Below, in pieces: positions 1-10,867 of a DNA stretch of 64,000 nucleotides (positions are counted from its first letter, which is position 1; every line of letters starts with the position of its first letter). The notes under the pieces are model-generated. The model was not told the origin of the DNA. It did no database searches and saw only the letters and a list, made by a program, of their open reading frames with translations. The DNA is taken from the NCBI RefSeq assembly GCF_963576615.1, contig NC_088709.1, positions 21,035,243 through 21,099,242 on the forward strand, read 5' to 3'. The position numbers and the translations under genes were made by a program. Source of the stretch: Watersipora subatra. Taxonomy: Eukaryota > Bryozoa > Gymnolaemata > Cheilostomatida > Watersiporidae.

Positions 1-507
1 GGTGATGTGACTGACGAGACGTTTTTAAATTAAAATAGGCAAAACTTGAGCGCAGTTAAAACGCTCAGAAAAAAAGACGTCTTTTTCTTTTGAGCGTTTT
101 AACAAAGATCAATTTTGCCGATTTTATTTTAAGTTCATACGGAAGTTTCCACGCTTTCGATGGGACATGGCCAAGCGGATGTTTGGTAAAACTTGATATT
201 TTCAAACCTTTATAAAGGTCGTTAACAAGAATTTTTTGCCACTGATGATGATAATAATGGCGCCTAAGAACTACTAAAAGTTGATGTTTGTCTCTATTGA
301 TTGGAATAAAGTGACATTCTACAGCGATAAAAACTGTTTCCATTGCCGTTGGGCAAATAACTTTTCGAATAAATGATGTTGAGGTCGGGTTATCTGAAGC
401 AATTTGTCATTGCGTGGGAACGGACCAAACAAATTCGTTCGAGTTAACCTTGTGTTTGAGATGAAATGTTACATTTTATCCAAGAGCTAGTTATCCGAGT
501 TTGACTG
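1..507 (-). mobile_element. TA-flanked TIR DNA transposon, cut by the window edge
   Basis: The right end reads GAGTTTGACTG followed by TA, the reverse complement of the terminus of the complete element at 53,958-54,715. About 150 bp next to the end align with that copy in opposite orientation, including a shared run about gttgaggtcgggttatctga. A strong hairpin (arms near 57-79 and 83-104, built on AAAACGCTCA) is conserved at the same relative place in both copies. The open frame across 65-343 has no counterpart in the other copy, so I read the element as non-coding. TIR sequence and TA duplication fit the Tc1/mariner-pogo group; the exact family is inferred. Confidence 0.7.
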
Positions 508-582
508 TACTTAGCCGCGGAAAGTTCCTAAAAAGTTGGGGCAGCTCAGCCGGCCAGCAGCCCCAGGGAATACGGGCCTGTA

Positions 583-648
583 TGTTAAATACAAATCAAT
601 TTTCTGTTCAAAGACTTTTCTATTACTAGGGCAACGTTGGGTGGCACA
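583..648 (-). repeat. Truncated head of dispersed retroposon family R1
   Basis: The segment is the reverse complement, with a few changes, of the first ~65 bp of the R1 copy at 1,725, ending in TGGCACAGCTAG. Only the head is present, so it is a truncated insertion. Confidence 0.6.
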
Positions 649-849
649 GCTAGTGATCATATATGAATGATTAGTCTTAGGCTAGAAGATGTGTTTTATG
701 CTGCTGCTAAAAGCTTATCGCTTGTTTGAAATGCGACACGAAAATGTTTTGCTTTGGTCAAAAAATTGTTTCGGCGCTAGTCATTTGCTCATGATAATCG
801 ATTTGTAGCATTTGATAAATTATTATTGTACAACTTATAAGTTAGCAGA

Positions 850-1318
850 TTTTGGCAGCAAACTGTAGCAAACATCAATGATTGCAATTAGCATTTACGC
901 AACATCATAAAATATAGTTATAAAATCGAAATTTACTTTCAAATGTAGAATGCAATAAAAAAAATGTTAAGCGCCAGCAAATTGCATAATAATATCATCC
1001 AAGGTTGATTGTAAGCACTAGATATCAACTTTTAGAGATGTTTCTCGGTTTCCCAATGCATATTTATTTAGCCATCCTTGACAAGTTAGCAGATTTATTG
1101 CAATAAAATGGGTTAATTTTGCAGTCTGAAAGAAAGTGCACAATATAGATTACATTCACTTCGTCTATAAAAGGGTTAAATTTGTTTTACTTAAATTCTG
1201 ATGAGCTTTTTGAAAAAACAACGCCGTCATTTTTCTAAAGCCAGTTCTAGTTGACCGCCACTATAGAAAAGGGTTGAGAGTTGCAGTGCCATGGCGTTCA
1301 ATTAGAGGTTTTATGATA
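850..1318 (-). mobile_element. Deleted copy of the GTAAAACCTC TIR transposon
   Basis: The segment ends in GGCGTTCAATTAGAGG, the TIR of the elements at 50,427 and 54,813. The body, read on the minus strand, matches their left part (runs around tagatatcaact, gcagatttattg and the AGGGTTGA box near the TIR). The left TIR was not found, so the left border is approximate. No open frame of note. Confidence 0.55.
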
Positions 1319-1499
1319 TCTTACATTCCCATGTCTGCTATAACCTTGCCCCCTCAAGCCATAGTGTATTGTAACTACATACTACTCTATTGTGATGCTT
1401 TAACCAGCCAGCCTAAAGTACTGTTTAGGTTGGTCCTTTTATGTAGCTCCACTAAATCAATGTTTGTAGGTAGTAAATAATTGCTGTATTATATTGTAG

Positions 1500-1556
1500 A
1501 TATTGAGGTTAAATTGGAACCCGAATCTTCATCAGTCAACGCAGACAAAGATGAAG
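1500..1556 (+). CDS. Unit 1 micro-exon 1 (psi-K-x-E acidic repeat exon)
   Basis: A 57-nt candidate exon between acceptor atattgtag and donor GTAATT. The borders split a codon after its first base on both sides (phase 1-1), so including or skipping it preserves the frame. Read with the G of the previous exon it encodes DIEVKLEPESSSVNADKDEG. The VKLE core fits psi-K-x-E, the consensus for SUMO attachment. It is the type I form of an 11-member family in this window; the closest relative is at 43,269, where about 130 bp of upstream intron also match. Exons of this kind precede a zinc-finger exon in matching phase at 8,643. Function is inferred from the motif only, and transcription is unproven. 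Confidence 0.6.
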
Positions 1557-1644
1557 GTAATTATTCAGAAGGATTTTTCATGGTAACTATGAGTATTTAT
1601 TGTATACACCGGAAGCTTCTATCAAACTCTCATAATTATTGTAG

Positions 1645-1701
1645 GAGCTATAGAAGTAAAAACAGAACCAGATGATCGTGTTAATAATCTATATCCAACT
1701 G
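1645..1701 (+). CDS. Unit 1 micro-exon 2 (psi-K-x-E acidic repeat exon)
   Basis: A 57-nt phase 1-1 exon after acceptor attattgtag, with a strong donor GTAAGT. It lies only 88 bp after micro-exon 1. It encodes GAIEVKTEPDDRVNNLYPTG, the type II form whose hallmark is VKTEPDD near the start and NLYPxG at the end. The lysine in VKTE is kept. The downstream intron matches the intron after the 57,311 exon for several hundred bases once the R1 insertion at 1,725 is removed, which marks these two as true paralogues. Confidence 0.6.
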
Positions 1702-1724
1702 GTAAGTTTAACATTTATTAAATA

Positions 1725-2102
1725 ACTAGCTGTGCCACCCGGTGTTGCCCGTGTAATAGAAGAGTCTTTGGACAGAAAATTGATTTGTATTTATCATATA
1801 ACAACCTTTGTCGTTCTAACTTTCAAACTACATATCATGAGAGAAGTGTGTCGTGTAGTTAAAATAAATTGAGAGAAAAATAAAAACCACTGTAAAGGTT
1901 TTAAAACTTTGTCAAACAACTGTACCTTTCAAGCTAATAGTCTGGTATATTGCCAATGGATACTCCACTAAGCTAGTTAATAAGGTTAGGCTTCCAATGA
2001 TGGTAAGCCATGACTTACCATTCTGCATTGTTGTCTGCATTGTTGTCCAGCTCGGCTGTTCTAATAATAGCTATAGCCTTTGAGAAGTATATATATAGAT
2101 AT
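1725..2102 (+). repeat. Dispersed retroposon R1, full-length copy
   Basis: It starts ACTAGCTGTGCCACCCGG and ends in a tatatatagat tail preceded by AATAGCTATAGC. It matches the copy at 40,229-40,605 almost end to end; the paralogous intron at 57,374 lacks it. Other copies or fragments are at 583, 9,942, 15,042, 43,800, 49,715 and 50,035. The simple TATA-rich tail and lack of coding potential suggest a SINE-like non-autonomous retroposon; its class is uncertain. Confidence 0.6.
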
Positions 2103-2365
2103 AACTGGTTTTGATAAGCTCAGGTGCCTCTGAATTAAATGGATATGATAACTACCTTTCTGAATTGTCTCAAAAACCTGCTGGTATTGTTTACTAGTAA
2201 AGATAAATACTGAATCTTACCAAAGTTACAGTTTAAGTGTAAGTCCTATGAAGTAATTCTGAACTTAACTAGTTTGAGAGTTGGATTAGCTACTGCTACT
2301 GCAATAGTTTGCAGAAGGAAGATTAGGTTTTAATCACATGTAATTTCTTAAGCAACTTTGTTTAA

Positions 2366-3242
2366 AGGTTGATTTGCAACAAAATTCACATTACAGTTAT
2401 TTGATATCAAAAGATTCACCATGTCTTACTCTGTCGTGCTGTAGATACCAAATATGTGGAAATGTGATTACAAGCTCCTAAAAGCTAAAAAACAAACATT
2501 TAATTGCAGCCACACGAGACCGCCATAGTTTGGATTCTCTGTCCAAAAGGGCTCAAATGGGACGTAGTTGTTACAGGGTGGTTTCTGTTTACACTTTCAT
2601 GCAACCTCATTCGTCGAAATATTTTTACAAATATACTTCATGCATTCAAAAAACCATGTCTATTTTTCTTAAGCGTCTATTTTATCGTCATTGTAATGCT
2701 GTCACTTTTAGCACTGATATCTTATAACTTTCCGTAAAAATTCATTAAACTTTTTAACCTTAGCTCAAAGGAGTACATATCATTGTCTGATAATCATGAC
2801 GAGCCTGTTGGTCACCTCTGATAATCAAAAAGTGCTGCAAAAATTATTTGCGAAATATTAGGTCACATGATCAAATTACGTCTTGACGATTAGACCAAGC
2901 TGAAACAAAACTGTAAAGTAGCGAGCATCTATATTTGATACGGGGTCTTCGGTAAAACCCGAAGTGTTTGTCATAAACTAGTGCTACGATAATTTTAAAT
3001 TGAGCTTTTTATTGGCTTTTCAGTTCATGTGAGAACATCATGTGACAAGACAATAACCAAACTGTCATGACTGTGTCAGAGAAGTAAACAGACTCCAATC
3101 TACGGCGGTTTTTCGTTTTTGAGCTTTTAAGAGCTTGTAATCACATTTCCACATATTTGGCACTTACAACACAACATAGTAAGTCATGGTGATTCTTTTG
3201 ATACTAAATAAATGTAATGTGAATTTTGTTGCAAATCAACTT
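2366..3242. mobile_element. TTAA-flanked MITE, family M1, copy 1
   Basis: Non-coding 877-bp element with long terminal inverted repeats beginning AGGTTGA and continuing through AACAAAATTCACATTACAG; similarity between the arms continues for roughly 170 bp. It is flanked by TTAA on both sides and joins copy 2 directly through one shared TTAA. Five copies of M1 occur in this window. TTAA flanks suggest mobilisation by a piggyBac-type transposase, but the TIR does not resemble the piggyBac termini seen at 58,781, so the source is unknown. Confidence 0.75.
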
Positions 3243-3246
3243 TTAA

Positions 3247-4146
3247 AGGTTGACCTGCAGCATAATATACATTATAGTTATTTGGTATCAAAAGATTTAC
3301 CATGTCTTACTCTGCTGTGGTGTAAGTGCAAATTATGTGGAAATGTGATTAAAAGTTCTTAAAAGCTCAAAAACGAACAGTTAATCGCAGCCATCACAAA
3401 AACGCTGTAGGCTGGAATCTCTTTATTGCGATGACTTACTCAACTCGACGAGGTTATTGTTCTGACGCGTGATGTTATCATGCAAATTGAAAGGCCAATA
3501 AGGCTCAATATAAAACGTTTCATAGCCCTAGTTTATGACAAACACTTCGGGTTCTACCGAAAAGCCCTTATCAAATATAGATGCTCACTACTTTACAGTT
3601 TCGTTTCAGGTTGGTCTAATCATCCAGTCGTAATCTGATCATGTGACCTGTACTTCCTGTCAAATGGCGTGACAAATTTCTGCAGCATTTTTGGACTACC
3701 AACAGGTTCCTCATGTTTATCAGAGGATGATATGCACTCCTTCGAGCCAAGGTCAAAATATTTGACTAATTTTCATGCTAGGTGTTGAGATATCAGTGCT
3801 CAAATTGACAGCATTACAATGATGATGAAATAGATGTATAAGGACAATAGGCATGTTTTTATTGAATGCGTGAAGTATTTTTGTGAAAGTATTTCGACGA
3901 ACGATGTTGCATGAAAGTATAAACAGATGCACATCGTGTTAAACTAGGTCCCATTTGAGCCGTTTTGGAGAATGATTCCAACCTACAGCGTTTTTGTGAT
4001 GCCTGCGATTAGCTGTTCATTTTTTAGCTTTCAAGAGCTTGTAATCACATTTTCACATATTTTGCACGTACAGCACAGTAGAGTATGACAAGGTGAATCA
4101 GTTGATACCAAATAACTGTAATGTGAATTTTGTTGTGAGTCAAGCT
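3247..4146. mobile_element. TTAA-flanked MITE, family M1, copy 2
   Basis: A 900-bp copy in the opposite internal orientation to copy 1 and head to tail with it. The inner part (cttcgggt, tatcaaatatagatgctc, ctttacagtttcg) is the reverse complement of the same part in copy 1. It ends TCAAGCT before TTAA, a slightly mutated terminus. No open frame of interest. Confidence 0.75.
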
Positions 4147-4183
4147 TTAAGATACTTTTATTACATAAATGATAATTCAATAT

Positions 4184-4335
4184 ACTGTAAAACTTCAATA
4201 TACTGCCGTGGTGCTCTACTTTTCAACCTTTCATCTTTTGTAGCATTTTATACGAGGTGACGCTCAATTAAAGGGTGGTGCAGTATTTTTCAACCCATCT
4301 CATATAGTGGCATGCAAATAGAGGCGTTACGATAT
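4184..4335. mobile_element. Short GTAAAACCTC-type MITE
   Basis: About 150 bp with degenerate inverted ends, ACTGTAAAACTTC on the left and AGAGGCGTTACGAT on the right, and the internal box CTACTTTTCAACC seen in larger relatives at 50,427 and 54,813. It sits just upstream of micro-exon 3. Confidence 0.5.
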
Positions 4336-4359
4336 CCTGATAAGTTGTGTATATTGTAG

Positions 4360-4416
4360 ACATTGAACTTACGCCTGATCTATGGAGTCCATCAGACAAC
4401 ACAAACTGTGATGAAG
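4360..4416 (+). CDS. Unit 1 micro-exon 3 (diverged, no SUMO lysine)
   Basis: A 57-nt phase 1-1 exon after acceptor atattgtag with donor GTAAAT. It encodes DIELTPDLWSPSDNTNCDEG, clearly type I at both ends (DIE..., ...NTNxDEG), but the lysine-containing core has become LTPD, so the psi-K-x-E site is gone. Conserved length, phase and borders argue that it is or was an exon; the changed core may mean relaxed constraint. It is the last micro-exon seen before the zinc-finger exon. Confidence 0.45.
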
Positions 4417-5637
4417 GTAAATATAGTATTACTTTTATGGATGTAATAACAGGATACCTTTGTAGTTGCATTGGTAGTGCTGTAGCAGTAGTAAGCATGG
4501 CACAGTCATGTAGCATGCAGTATAATTGCATTGTACGCTTTTGCTGCTGCACAGTATACACATGAATACAAGTCCAATTGGCTTTAATGCAGGATACGCA
4601 GTATAGGGACAGCGGTGGTATTGCCTACCACACAGTGTGTATTGTTAGCTGCAGTGGTTGGTACATTGGTAGTGCACATTCTGCAAAGCTAAATGTAGTA
4701 GAAACTTTTGAGCTACAATGTACAAGTAAACGTATATTTGCTGCACATACATGATTTTTTTCATGAAAATGCATCACAGAAACAAGTGTTGAGATGATGT
4801 CAACGCAACCACAACATAACCGCCAGATATGAATGCTGGTCAATATTCAGTATGAGTAAGTTGATCACAGTTAGCATGTTGTATTCTGTTGAAAAAAGAT
4901 AGTATTATTGTTTTAATTTATATTAATGAGAATGTACTACAAATACCTAAATTTCATAGGAATGGTGAAAATGCCTAACTTCCTATTTTTAATTGATATG
5001 GCACATTAAGCGCAAGCTCATGAGTTTGCTAAACATAACATCTGATATTTTGTACAATAAAGGGCAGATACAGTGTCAGTTGATCTACAGTATCCACTAA
5101 AGCACAGTTGTGGTGTACATGCAGCTTAGGTTTTGCATAACGCGCATTCACAGTATGTATGAGTTCCTGATTTTCACAGATTGCACCTAGGAAGTGAATG
5201 CGCCTTGGAGTGCAGTGGACAATTTGCAGTAGAAGCACAGTTGTAGCAGCAGTAAGTCTGCTGATCATTAGAAAGCTATAAAGCACTTTAAAATTACTGC
5301 ATACTGTAATGCCATGATATAATTTAGTTCCAATACATCGCAACCCTGGTGTCAATTCGTGACCGTGTAGTGAATAGTCTGATTGTAGTATTTGGTAAAG
5401 GTTGTTCTAAAGATGGAATTGTTTGATAGCTTAGCCAGTCCACCCCAAGAGACGGATTGGTAGTTGTTCTGGCCTTAGCGTCCGATAGTCATTGAGCAAT
5501 TTTGACACAGTTATAGCATCTGGTATATATTTGTTTAGTAGCCAAATTTTTGTTTAGCCGAGCCATAATATTTATTGGCGATCAGGCAGTAATAAAAAAA
5601 GATTGTCAAGTCACAGCATCTGGTGGCTTCTACTTTG
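4417..5637. other. Intronic stretch, no feature recognised
   Basis: Several short overlapping open frames occur on both strands with no family resemblance. I see no TIR pair, tandem repeat or splice-bounded exon here. Confidence 0.4.
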
Positions 5638-7384
5638 TTAAAAAATTTCAATTGGCTTAAAAAAACGGTACACAGCATCTGGGAGGCAGGTGGCCCCAGA
5701 AAGAGAATTGTCTCCCTGGTGTGTAAACATTGCATTTTTATTGTATTGACGACTGGATCGCTGCACATTACTTCTGTGAATAAGACATCTGACAAGTGTA
5801 TCTTGTAAGTTTTCGACTTCCTGCTGCAGTATGGGCAAAAAACCAAAATGTTTTAATAGTTTGGAGCATGAGATGAATTGGCTCAAAGGCAATCTCCCAA
5901 TAATTATTTTCCTTTCCTACATCACATTTCTCTACTGTTAACAACAAACTTGTTTTGCATTTAGCTACTACTGCCTAATGACGAAGGGGAAATGGCTTTT
6001 GGGGTTTAGTTTGGTTTCTCAGGTCAACTCAGTTTGGCACATCTTTTTGGGAGAATGTTTTTCCCGATGCCACTACAAAACTTTTATCTCGCAATGCAGA
6101 GGATGTAGTATCGCACTATTCAGTGGACTTTGTACGTATCAGTACAGCGATGTTGAAGTTGTTGTCAATCCGCAAGTTGGTGATTATCTAAGTTTTGTGA
6201 TGCACTCTTGGCCACGACAGATCTCACGGAATCATCAGATAGAAGATGCGATGTGCACCAGTCTAGTAGTTCAAATTCTCTATACATGATTAAATTGGTT
6301 GTTCCTACATTCCACCACGATGCATAGCTGTACACACCAGAGAGAATGTAATCGGCTTGTGATTTATACTTTGAAACCGTTTTGTTCATGTTGGCGTGAT
6401 TTTTTTGTTATCTCGTACTACTTGATACCAAACATAGACTAGGTACCATTAAATTGCACTAACTAAAAAGTAATTCAATTGCAGTACCATTCAAAAATCC
6501 TTTAGTATCATTTGATCATAAGGTGTATAGGATTTTAGATCCAAGAAACTGATCTACTTTGGAGCATTAGTAGGGTTGTGTTTTGTGGGATTTTTCTAGA
6601 ATCTCAAGTGTATCCAACAGGTCTGTGTCAAGATTTCCTAGAGGTCAGTGTTTGATGAAAATAAAGAATCTGCAGAGGTTGACTGCACTGTCACTCAGAG
6701 GCTTTTCAATCAATTTGTTACTCACTTTTGTCAGTTTATCTATCCTCCCTTCTAGTTAAAAGTATCACTTGTTTTCGCTGAACATTTTTTTCTGGCCAAA
6801 TATATGTGGATGATTGTACTCATGTGTTAGATAAAGTCTTTGTTATTGCATAAGGCTTTAATTGCAGTTTTTTGTGGATTGTTGCCATTAATCACTGGAC
6901 AATTCGTTGCTGCAATAATATTTTGCTTAATCTCTTGAAGCCATCATTCTTGTTTAGTACATTTAGTTCTGTTTAGGTCAACTAAACTAAAGTGGCCATC
7001 AATATCTAAAGGTTTCAAGTTTTAGAGGTCTTCAGAAAGTTTTCAACGGCGAATGGCAAATTGCTGTGATTTTTTTCAATAATTTGTATCTGTCCTTTTA
7101 ATTTGTCTTGTCTCTCAAGTCCTATTTTAGGGTTTCAACATTTTCTAGTTAGCATGTGTAAGCTCTGAAACACTGATCAGCTTTTTTTACATTGTCAAGT
7201 CCATTTCAAACAATAACTCAATCAAAAATCAATATTGAATTCCACCATTACTATAGACTACGGTTTGAAACATTGTCACTAAGTGTGCAAATGCTAGTTT
7301 TTTGCTATTGTCATAACACCATCTTGACGATAGCTGTATTCTTCTTGCTGATGTTATCTACATGTACAAACATTTGCTTATAAA
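5638..7384 (-). pseudogene. Degraded coding-like region, unknown family, copy 1
   Basis: Read on the minus strand, scattered blocks match the region at 61,955-63,974 better as peptide than as DNA: for example VENLQDTLVRCL against LENLKETLAKCL, QQLQHRCTDTYKVH against QQLQHYCTNTYKLH, and an upstream KLAFAHL against KLALRHH. Stops and frameshifts break every block, so neither copy can make a full protein. The longest open pieces are 75 residues (6,165-6,389) and 84 residues (5,638-5,892). I do not recognise the family. It lies in the intron between micro-exon 3 and the zinc-finger exon, in antisense. Confidence 0.4.
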
Positions 7385-8642
7385 GTCATGTTTTTGGCTT
7401 CCTAACAGCAAATAGTTTTCCTAGTTGGTAACTTATTTTAGTGGTTTATAATCAATGCACTACCTTCATATTTATTTTTACATTAAGACTATCAGAAAGC
7501 TCAAAGCTTTTTATATTCTAACATGCCATTCTCTAGCACATCATGAGCCTTTATTTTTCATAAATTCCCTTTTTTAATATGAGAGCTGCAGCTTTACCTA
7601 GCTTTTTTGGTTTTACCAGGCTGCCATCTCAACATGTGTATCGCTTAGTTTTAATTTTTATATAATAATTGTTACAAGGATCCAACTCTTGTTAACACAA
7701 CATTTTTAGTAATCATAGTCATTATTACTTGTATTAGCTAATGGAAATTGGCTTATTTTTGCTTTATAATAATGGCCAATAATACGAAAAAAAGTAACAT
7801 TCTGAAAAATCATTAAAAATACAGATGACGAGAGGCTTTCAGCTTGTTTGAGTTGTAAACATGTTTACCTCCTGATTTTTTATGAAGAAGCTATTAAGCA
7901 TAAAATGCCAGCTAATGGCTCAAACTGAGAGTTGACCAAAGGCTTTACCCAATAAAATTGTATCTTTATGAGTTAGTCACGGGATGAACTTTGCCCTTTT
8001 GGTTTAAGTTGATTACCTTTTGACTGCATTCTGGCTAACCTTTGGTCAAACACTCTCTAAACCTTCTTTTTCTATTCATTTTAAACTATTTAGTGGTTTT
8101 CTCTCTACTTTTATATAAGAATTCACAGAGTACCCATTCATAAACCTCTTAGGTGTACTTTACTAATAGTATGTACTAGCTGATTGCAAGTACATTTCCG
8201 ATGAACCAGGGCTGATTATATTAACTTATCCAGTAAGGATAGATTTGAGTTTCATACAAAACTTCTTAACAGCCAAAAATAAATGTAGAGATTGTTCTTG
8301 CTATTTGACCATTAACACTGCGGATGTTGTCATATGACATAGGATGCACACATAAATAGCAACATATTAAAATTTAATCATCCAAGACATATTTTCATAG
8401 CAAATGATATGATTTACCTTTGACAGCTAGTTAATATTAGCACATTTCAAGACTTGAACCTAAACTTATATATCATGTTTGTAGTGGATGTAAATTAGAT
8501 ATTATTTTGATGAGAACTTTAAACCAATTTTATATTACTTGTAGAGTTTAAATGACCTTCCGTGACATAACAACACTTACCTATGTCTGGTACCACTAAG
8601 TCTGTGTGCAAAAAACTCCCACATTGTCAACTTTTACTACAG
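7385..8642. other. Intron before the zinc-finger exon
   Basis: AT-rich sequence without recognisable repeats or open frames, ending in the polypyrimidine tract and acceptor cttttactacag that defines the zinc-finger exon. Confidence 0.4.
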
Positions 8643-9226
8643 GTGAATTTTCTGGTAGCTCTACTCATCACAGTACTCAAAGAAGAGACACAGAGATTTC
8701 TACCGGAGATAAGCCATTTCAGTGTACAATATGCAGTAGGAGAATTGCGCAACCCGGTCAACTAGCCATCCACATGATGACACACACTAGAGAGAAGCCA
8801 TATGAGTGTAAGATATGCAGTAGTAGCTTTACTCGACGCGGCTCTCTAACAATTCACATGAGGACTCACACTGGAGAAAAACCATTTCAGTGTAAGTTGT
8901 GCAGTGATAGGTTTACCCGTCGCAGTACTTTGGTTGGACACATGAAGACTCATACGGGAGAAAAACCTTTCCAATGCAAGATGTGTAGTAGAAGCTTTGC
9001 CCACCCGAGTGCTCTAACGGAACACAACAAGACTCATACTGGAGAAAAGCTGTTTCAGTGTGAAATGTGTAGTAGAAGGTTTGCCCGACGAAGGAATCTA
9101 GTGGAACACATGAGGACTCATACAGGAGAGAAACCTTTCCATTGCAAGAGTTGCAGTTGTAGCTTTACTGCGCGTAAAAGTCTAATAAGACACACGATAA
9201 AACACAATACGGAGAACTTATTTTAA
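8643..9226 (+). CDS. C2H2 zinc-finger exon, six fingers (3' exon of unit 1)
   Basis: Probable sequence-specific DNA-binding nuclear protein. The exon starts at acceptor tttactacag in phase 1, the phase left by every micro-exon upstream, so I prefer this start to an ATG at 8,606 that lies before the acceptor. After a ~27-residue Ser/Thr-rich linker come six CX2CX12HX3H fingers: FQCTIC, YECKIC, FQCKLC, FQCKMC, FQCEMC and FHCKSC, joined by T(G/R)EKP linkers. Finger 1 has Ile where the usual Phe stands (SRRIAQ). The finger tips differ (QPGQLAI, RRGSLTI, RRSTLVG, HPSALTE, RRRNLVE, ARKSLIR), so a specific site is likely. The TAA stop falls in the next linker and looks like a CAA-to-TAA change, because two more decayed fingers follow. 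Confidence 0.85.
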
Positions 9227-9385
9227 TTTGAGATGTGCAGTAGTAGGTTTACTCATCTAAGTAATCTAACAACCCACAGGTGGAATCGTTCTGAGGAGAA
9301 TTCATTCCAATGCAAGTTTTGCAATAGGTGCTTTGCTTGTAAAGCATTTTCAAGATATACAACTGTGTATTCTGGTATGTGTTAA
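9227..9385 (+). pseudogene. Two decayed C2H2 fingers after the stop
   Basis: The frame continues past the TAA with FEMCSSRFTHLSNLTTH and then FQCKFCNRCFACKAF, recognisable as fingers 7 and 8 with damaged histidines and linkers. They have become 3' untranslated sequence. Restoring Q at the stop would fit the repeated LFQCEMC/FEMC pattern, so the loss probably began with one nonsense change. Confidence 0.65.
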
Positions 9386-9485
9386 TTAAATACTCACATA
9401 TACTCCCATTTGGCGTTGTAAAATTTGTATGGTGATTTGTCATTTTGTTATGTGACCACATCTGTTGCATGTTTAATTCAAATAT

Positions 9486-9509
9486 AATAAACTATTTGTG
9501 ATAAATAAA
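9486..9509 (+). terminator. Two AATAAA polyadenylation signals
   Basis: AATAAA occurs at 9,486-9,491 and 9,504-9,509, about 260 bp after the zinc-finger stop and on the same strand. This is a plausible 3' end for unit 1. Confidence 0.5.
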
Positions 9510-9941
9510 GTGAGTATTGCATTTGATTAAAAATATGATGTCCAATATACGATAAGCTTAGGTTCTATCTGGGTGAACCAATTTGAGCATGACTGAAAAT
9601 TTTGGGTTTTTTGGTTTCATCTACTTGAGCTGATTCTTTCGACATCACAAGCACCTGATTGGTTGCTTCTGTTTTAAAATGTTTTGTAGAAAACAATTTT
9701 TTTCATACCTACAACATAATATTTCATGCAACAACTAAGGTTTCTTATTGCATTGGTTAGAGTTCATCCTAGATTCTGTAGCCTAAATCCAGCCTCATTG
9801 TGTTCCTTGGGTTAAAGTAAGGTCAAGGTAAATGTTAACTTTAGTATACGACCAAATCAATGTCATCACCTTTATCGACTGATTTTACCTAATTAAACCA
9901 GCCCAATCAGATCGTCCCTTAGAATATTGTTTTATAGTATA
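9510..9941. other. Intergenic, nothing recognised
   Basis: No open frame, repeat or inverted structure was seen here. Confidence 0.4.
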
Positions 9942-10255
9942 CACTAACTATTACCCGGCATTGCCCAAGTAATAAAAAAGTCTTACGACAAAAAATTTAT
10001 TTTTATCTAGTATATATACCACATGTACCATTATAAATCTTAAACTTCATATCATGAGAAAAGTAATTTTGTGCGGTTCAAATGAATTAAGAAAAAAAGT
10101 ACAGTTGGGAAGGTTTTCAAACTTTTTCAAGCAACTGTAAGTTTTAATTTTCATAACTTGAAGGCAGTGTTTCGTTGAAATAAAATAAGAAAAAGTAAAA
10201 ATGTAAAAGAGTTTAAATGCAAATGTGAAATCATTAGCAAGTAATGGCTAGATAG
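9942..10255 (+). repeat. Dispersed retroposon R1, diverged copy
   Basis: It begins ACTAACTATTACCCGGCATT and continues with the R1 body (TCATATCATGAGAAAAGT, then a tttttcaagcaactgtaa box). It is more diverged than the 1,725 and 40,229 copies, and the tail is not clear. Confidence 0.5.
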
Positions 10256-10867
10256 ATATGTATAGTCTGTTTTGCTACGATTACTATGAAAAATTATTTG
10301 GTCTACAATTATACGATTGTACATGTAGTTCATTTCAGTGTTAGCATGCAAAACTTGCATGCCAATTTTAATGCCAGCACAAAAAGCCCAATATTATCAC
10401 AAGCTAGCAACATTATCACACTTTTTGAGCTCATTTTTCTCGATGTGCAGCCTATCAAACATGCCATAACAAGCTAGGAGCAATGTTAATTTGCTTATTT
10501 ACCTTTCATAAAATGCTGCAACTATTTTGAAGGCTGAAACTAGATAATAATGGCTTTTAAGACACCCATCCCTATAATTCTAGATCAAACTAAACATCCC
10601 CAACTTCTGTCCCTAAAAAGCCAGGCTACATCACATATTTATGAGCGGAGCTTGTGTTGATTGTGTCGCTTGCGAGGACAAAATTGAACTGTTGTAAAAA
10701 GCCTTAATTATTTTGAAAGTTGTTGACCAATCATTATTCTGAGCACAAAATCAGAATTGGCGTGTTTGATTCACCTGAAAAACAATTAAAGCTGTTTGTG
10801 GCAGTTATGGTTTAACTGGGAATTTGTTAGTTTTACCAAAAAAGATATTTTGAAGAAGTCAATCATA

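Noticed and set aside
65-343. 92-residue minus-strand protein
   Set aside because: The homologous region of the complete transposon copy (54,126-54,344) encodes an unrelated peptide, so the frame is not conserved.
8606-8642. Start of the zinc-finger protein at ATG 8,606
   Set aside because: It lies before a good 3' splice site (cttttactacag) whose phase matches the upstream micro-exons; the 12 residues before it look like translated intron.
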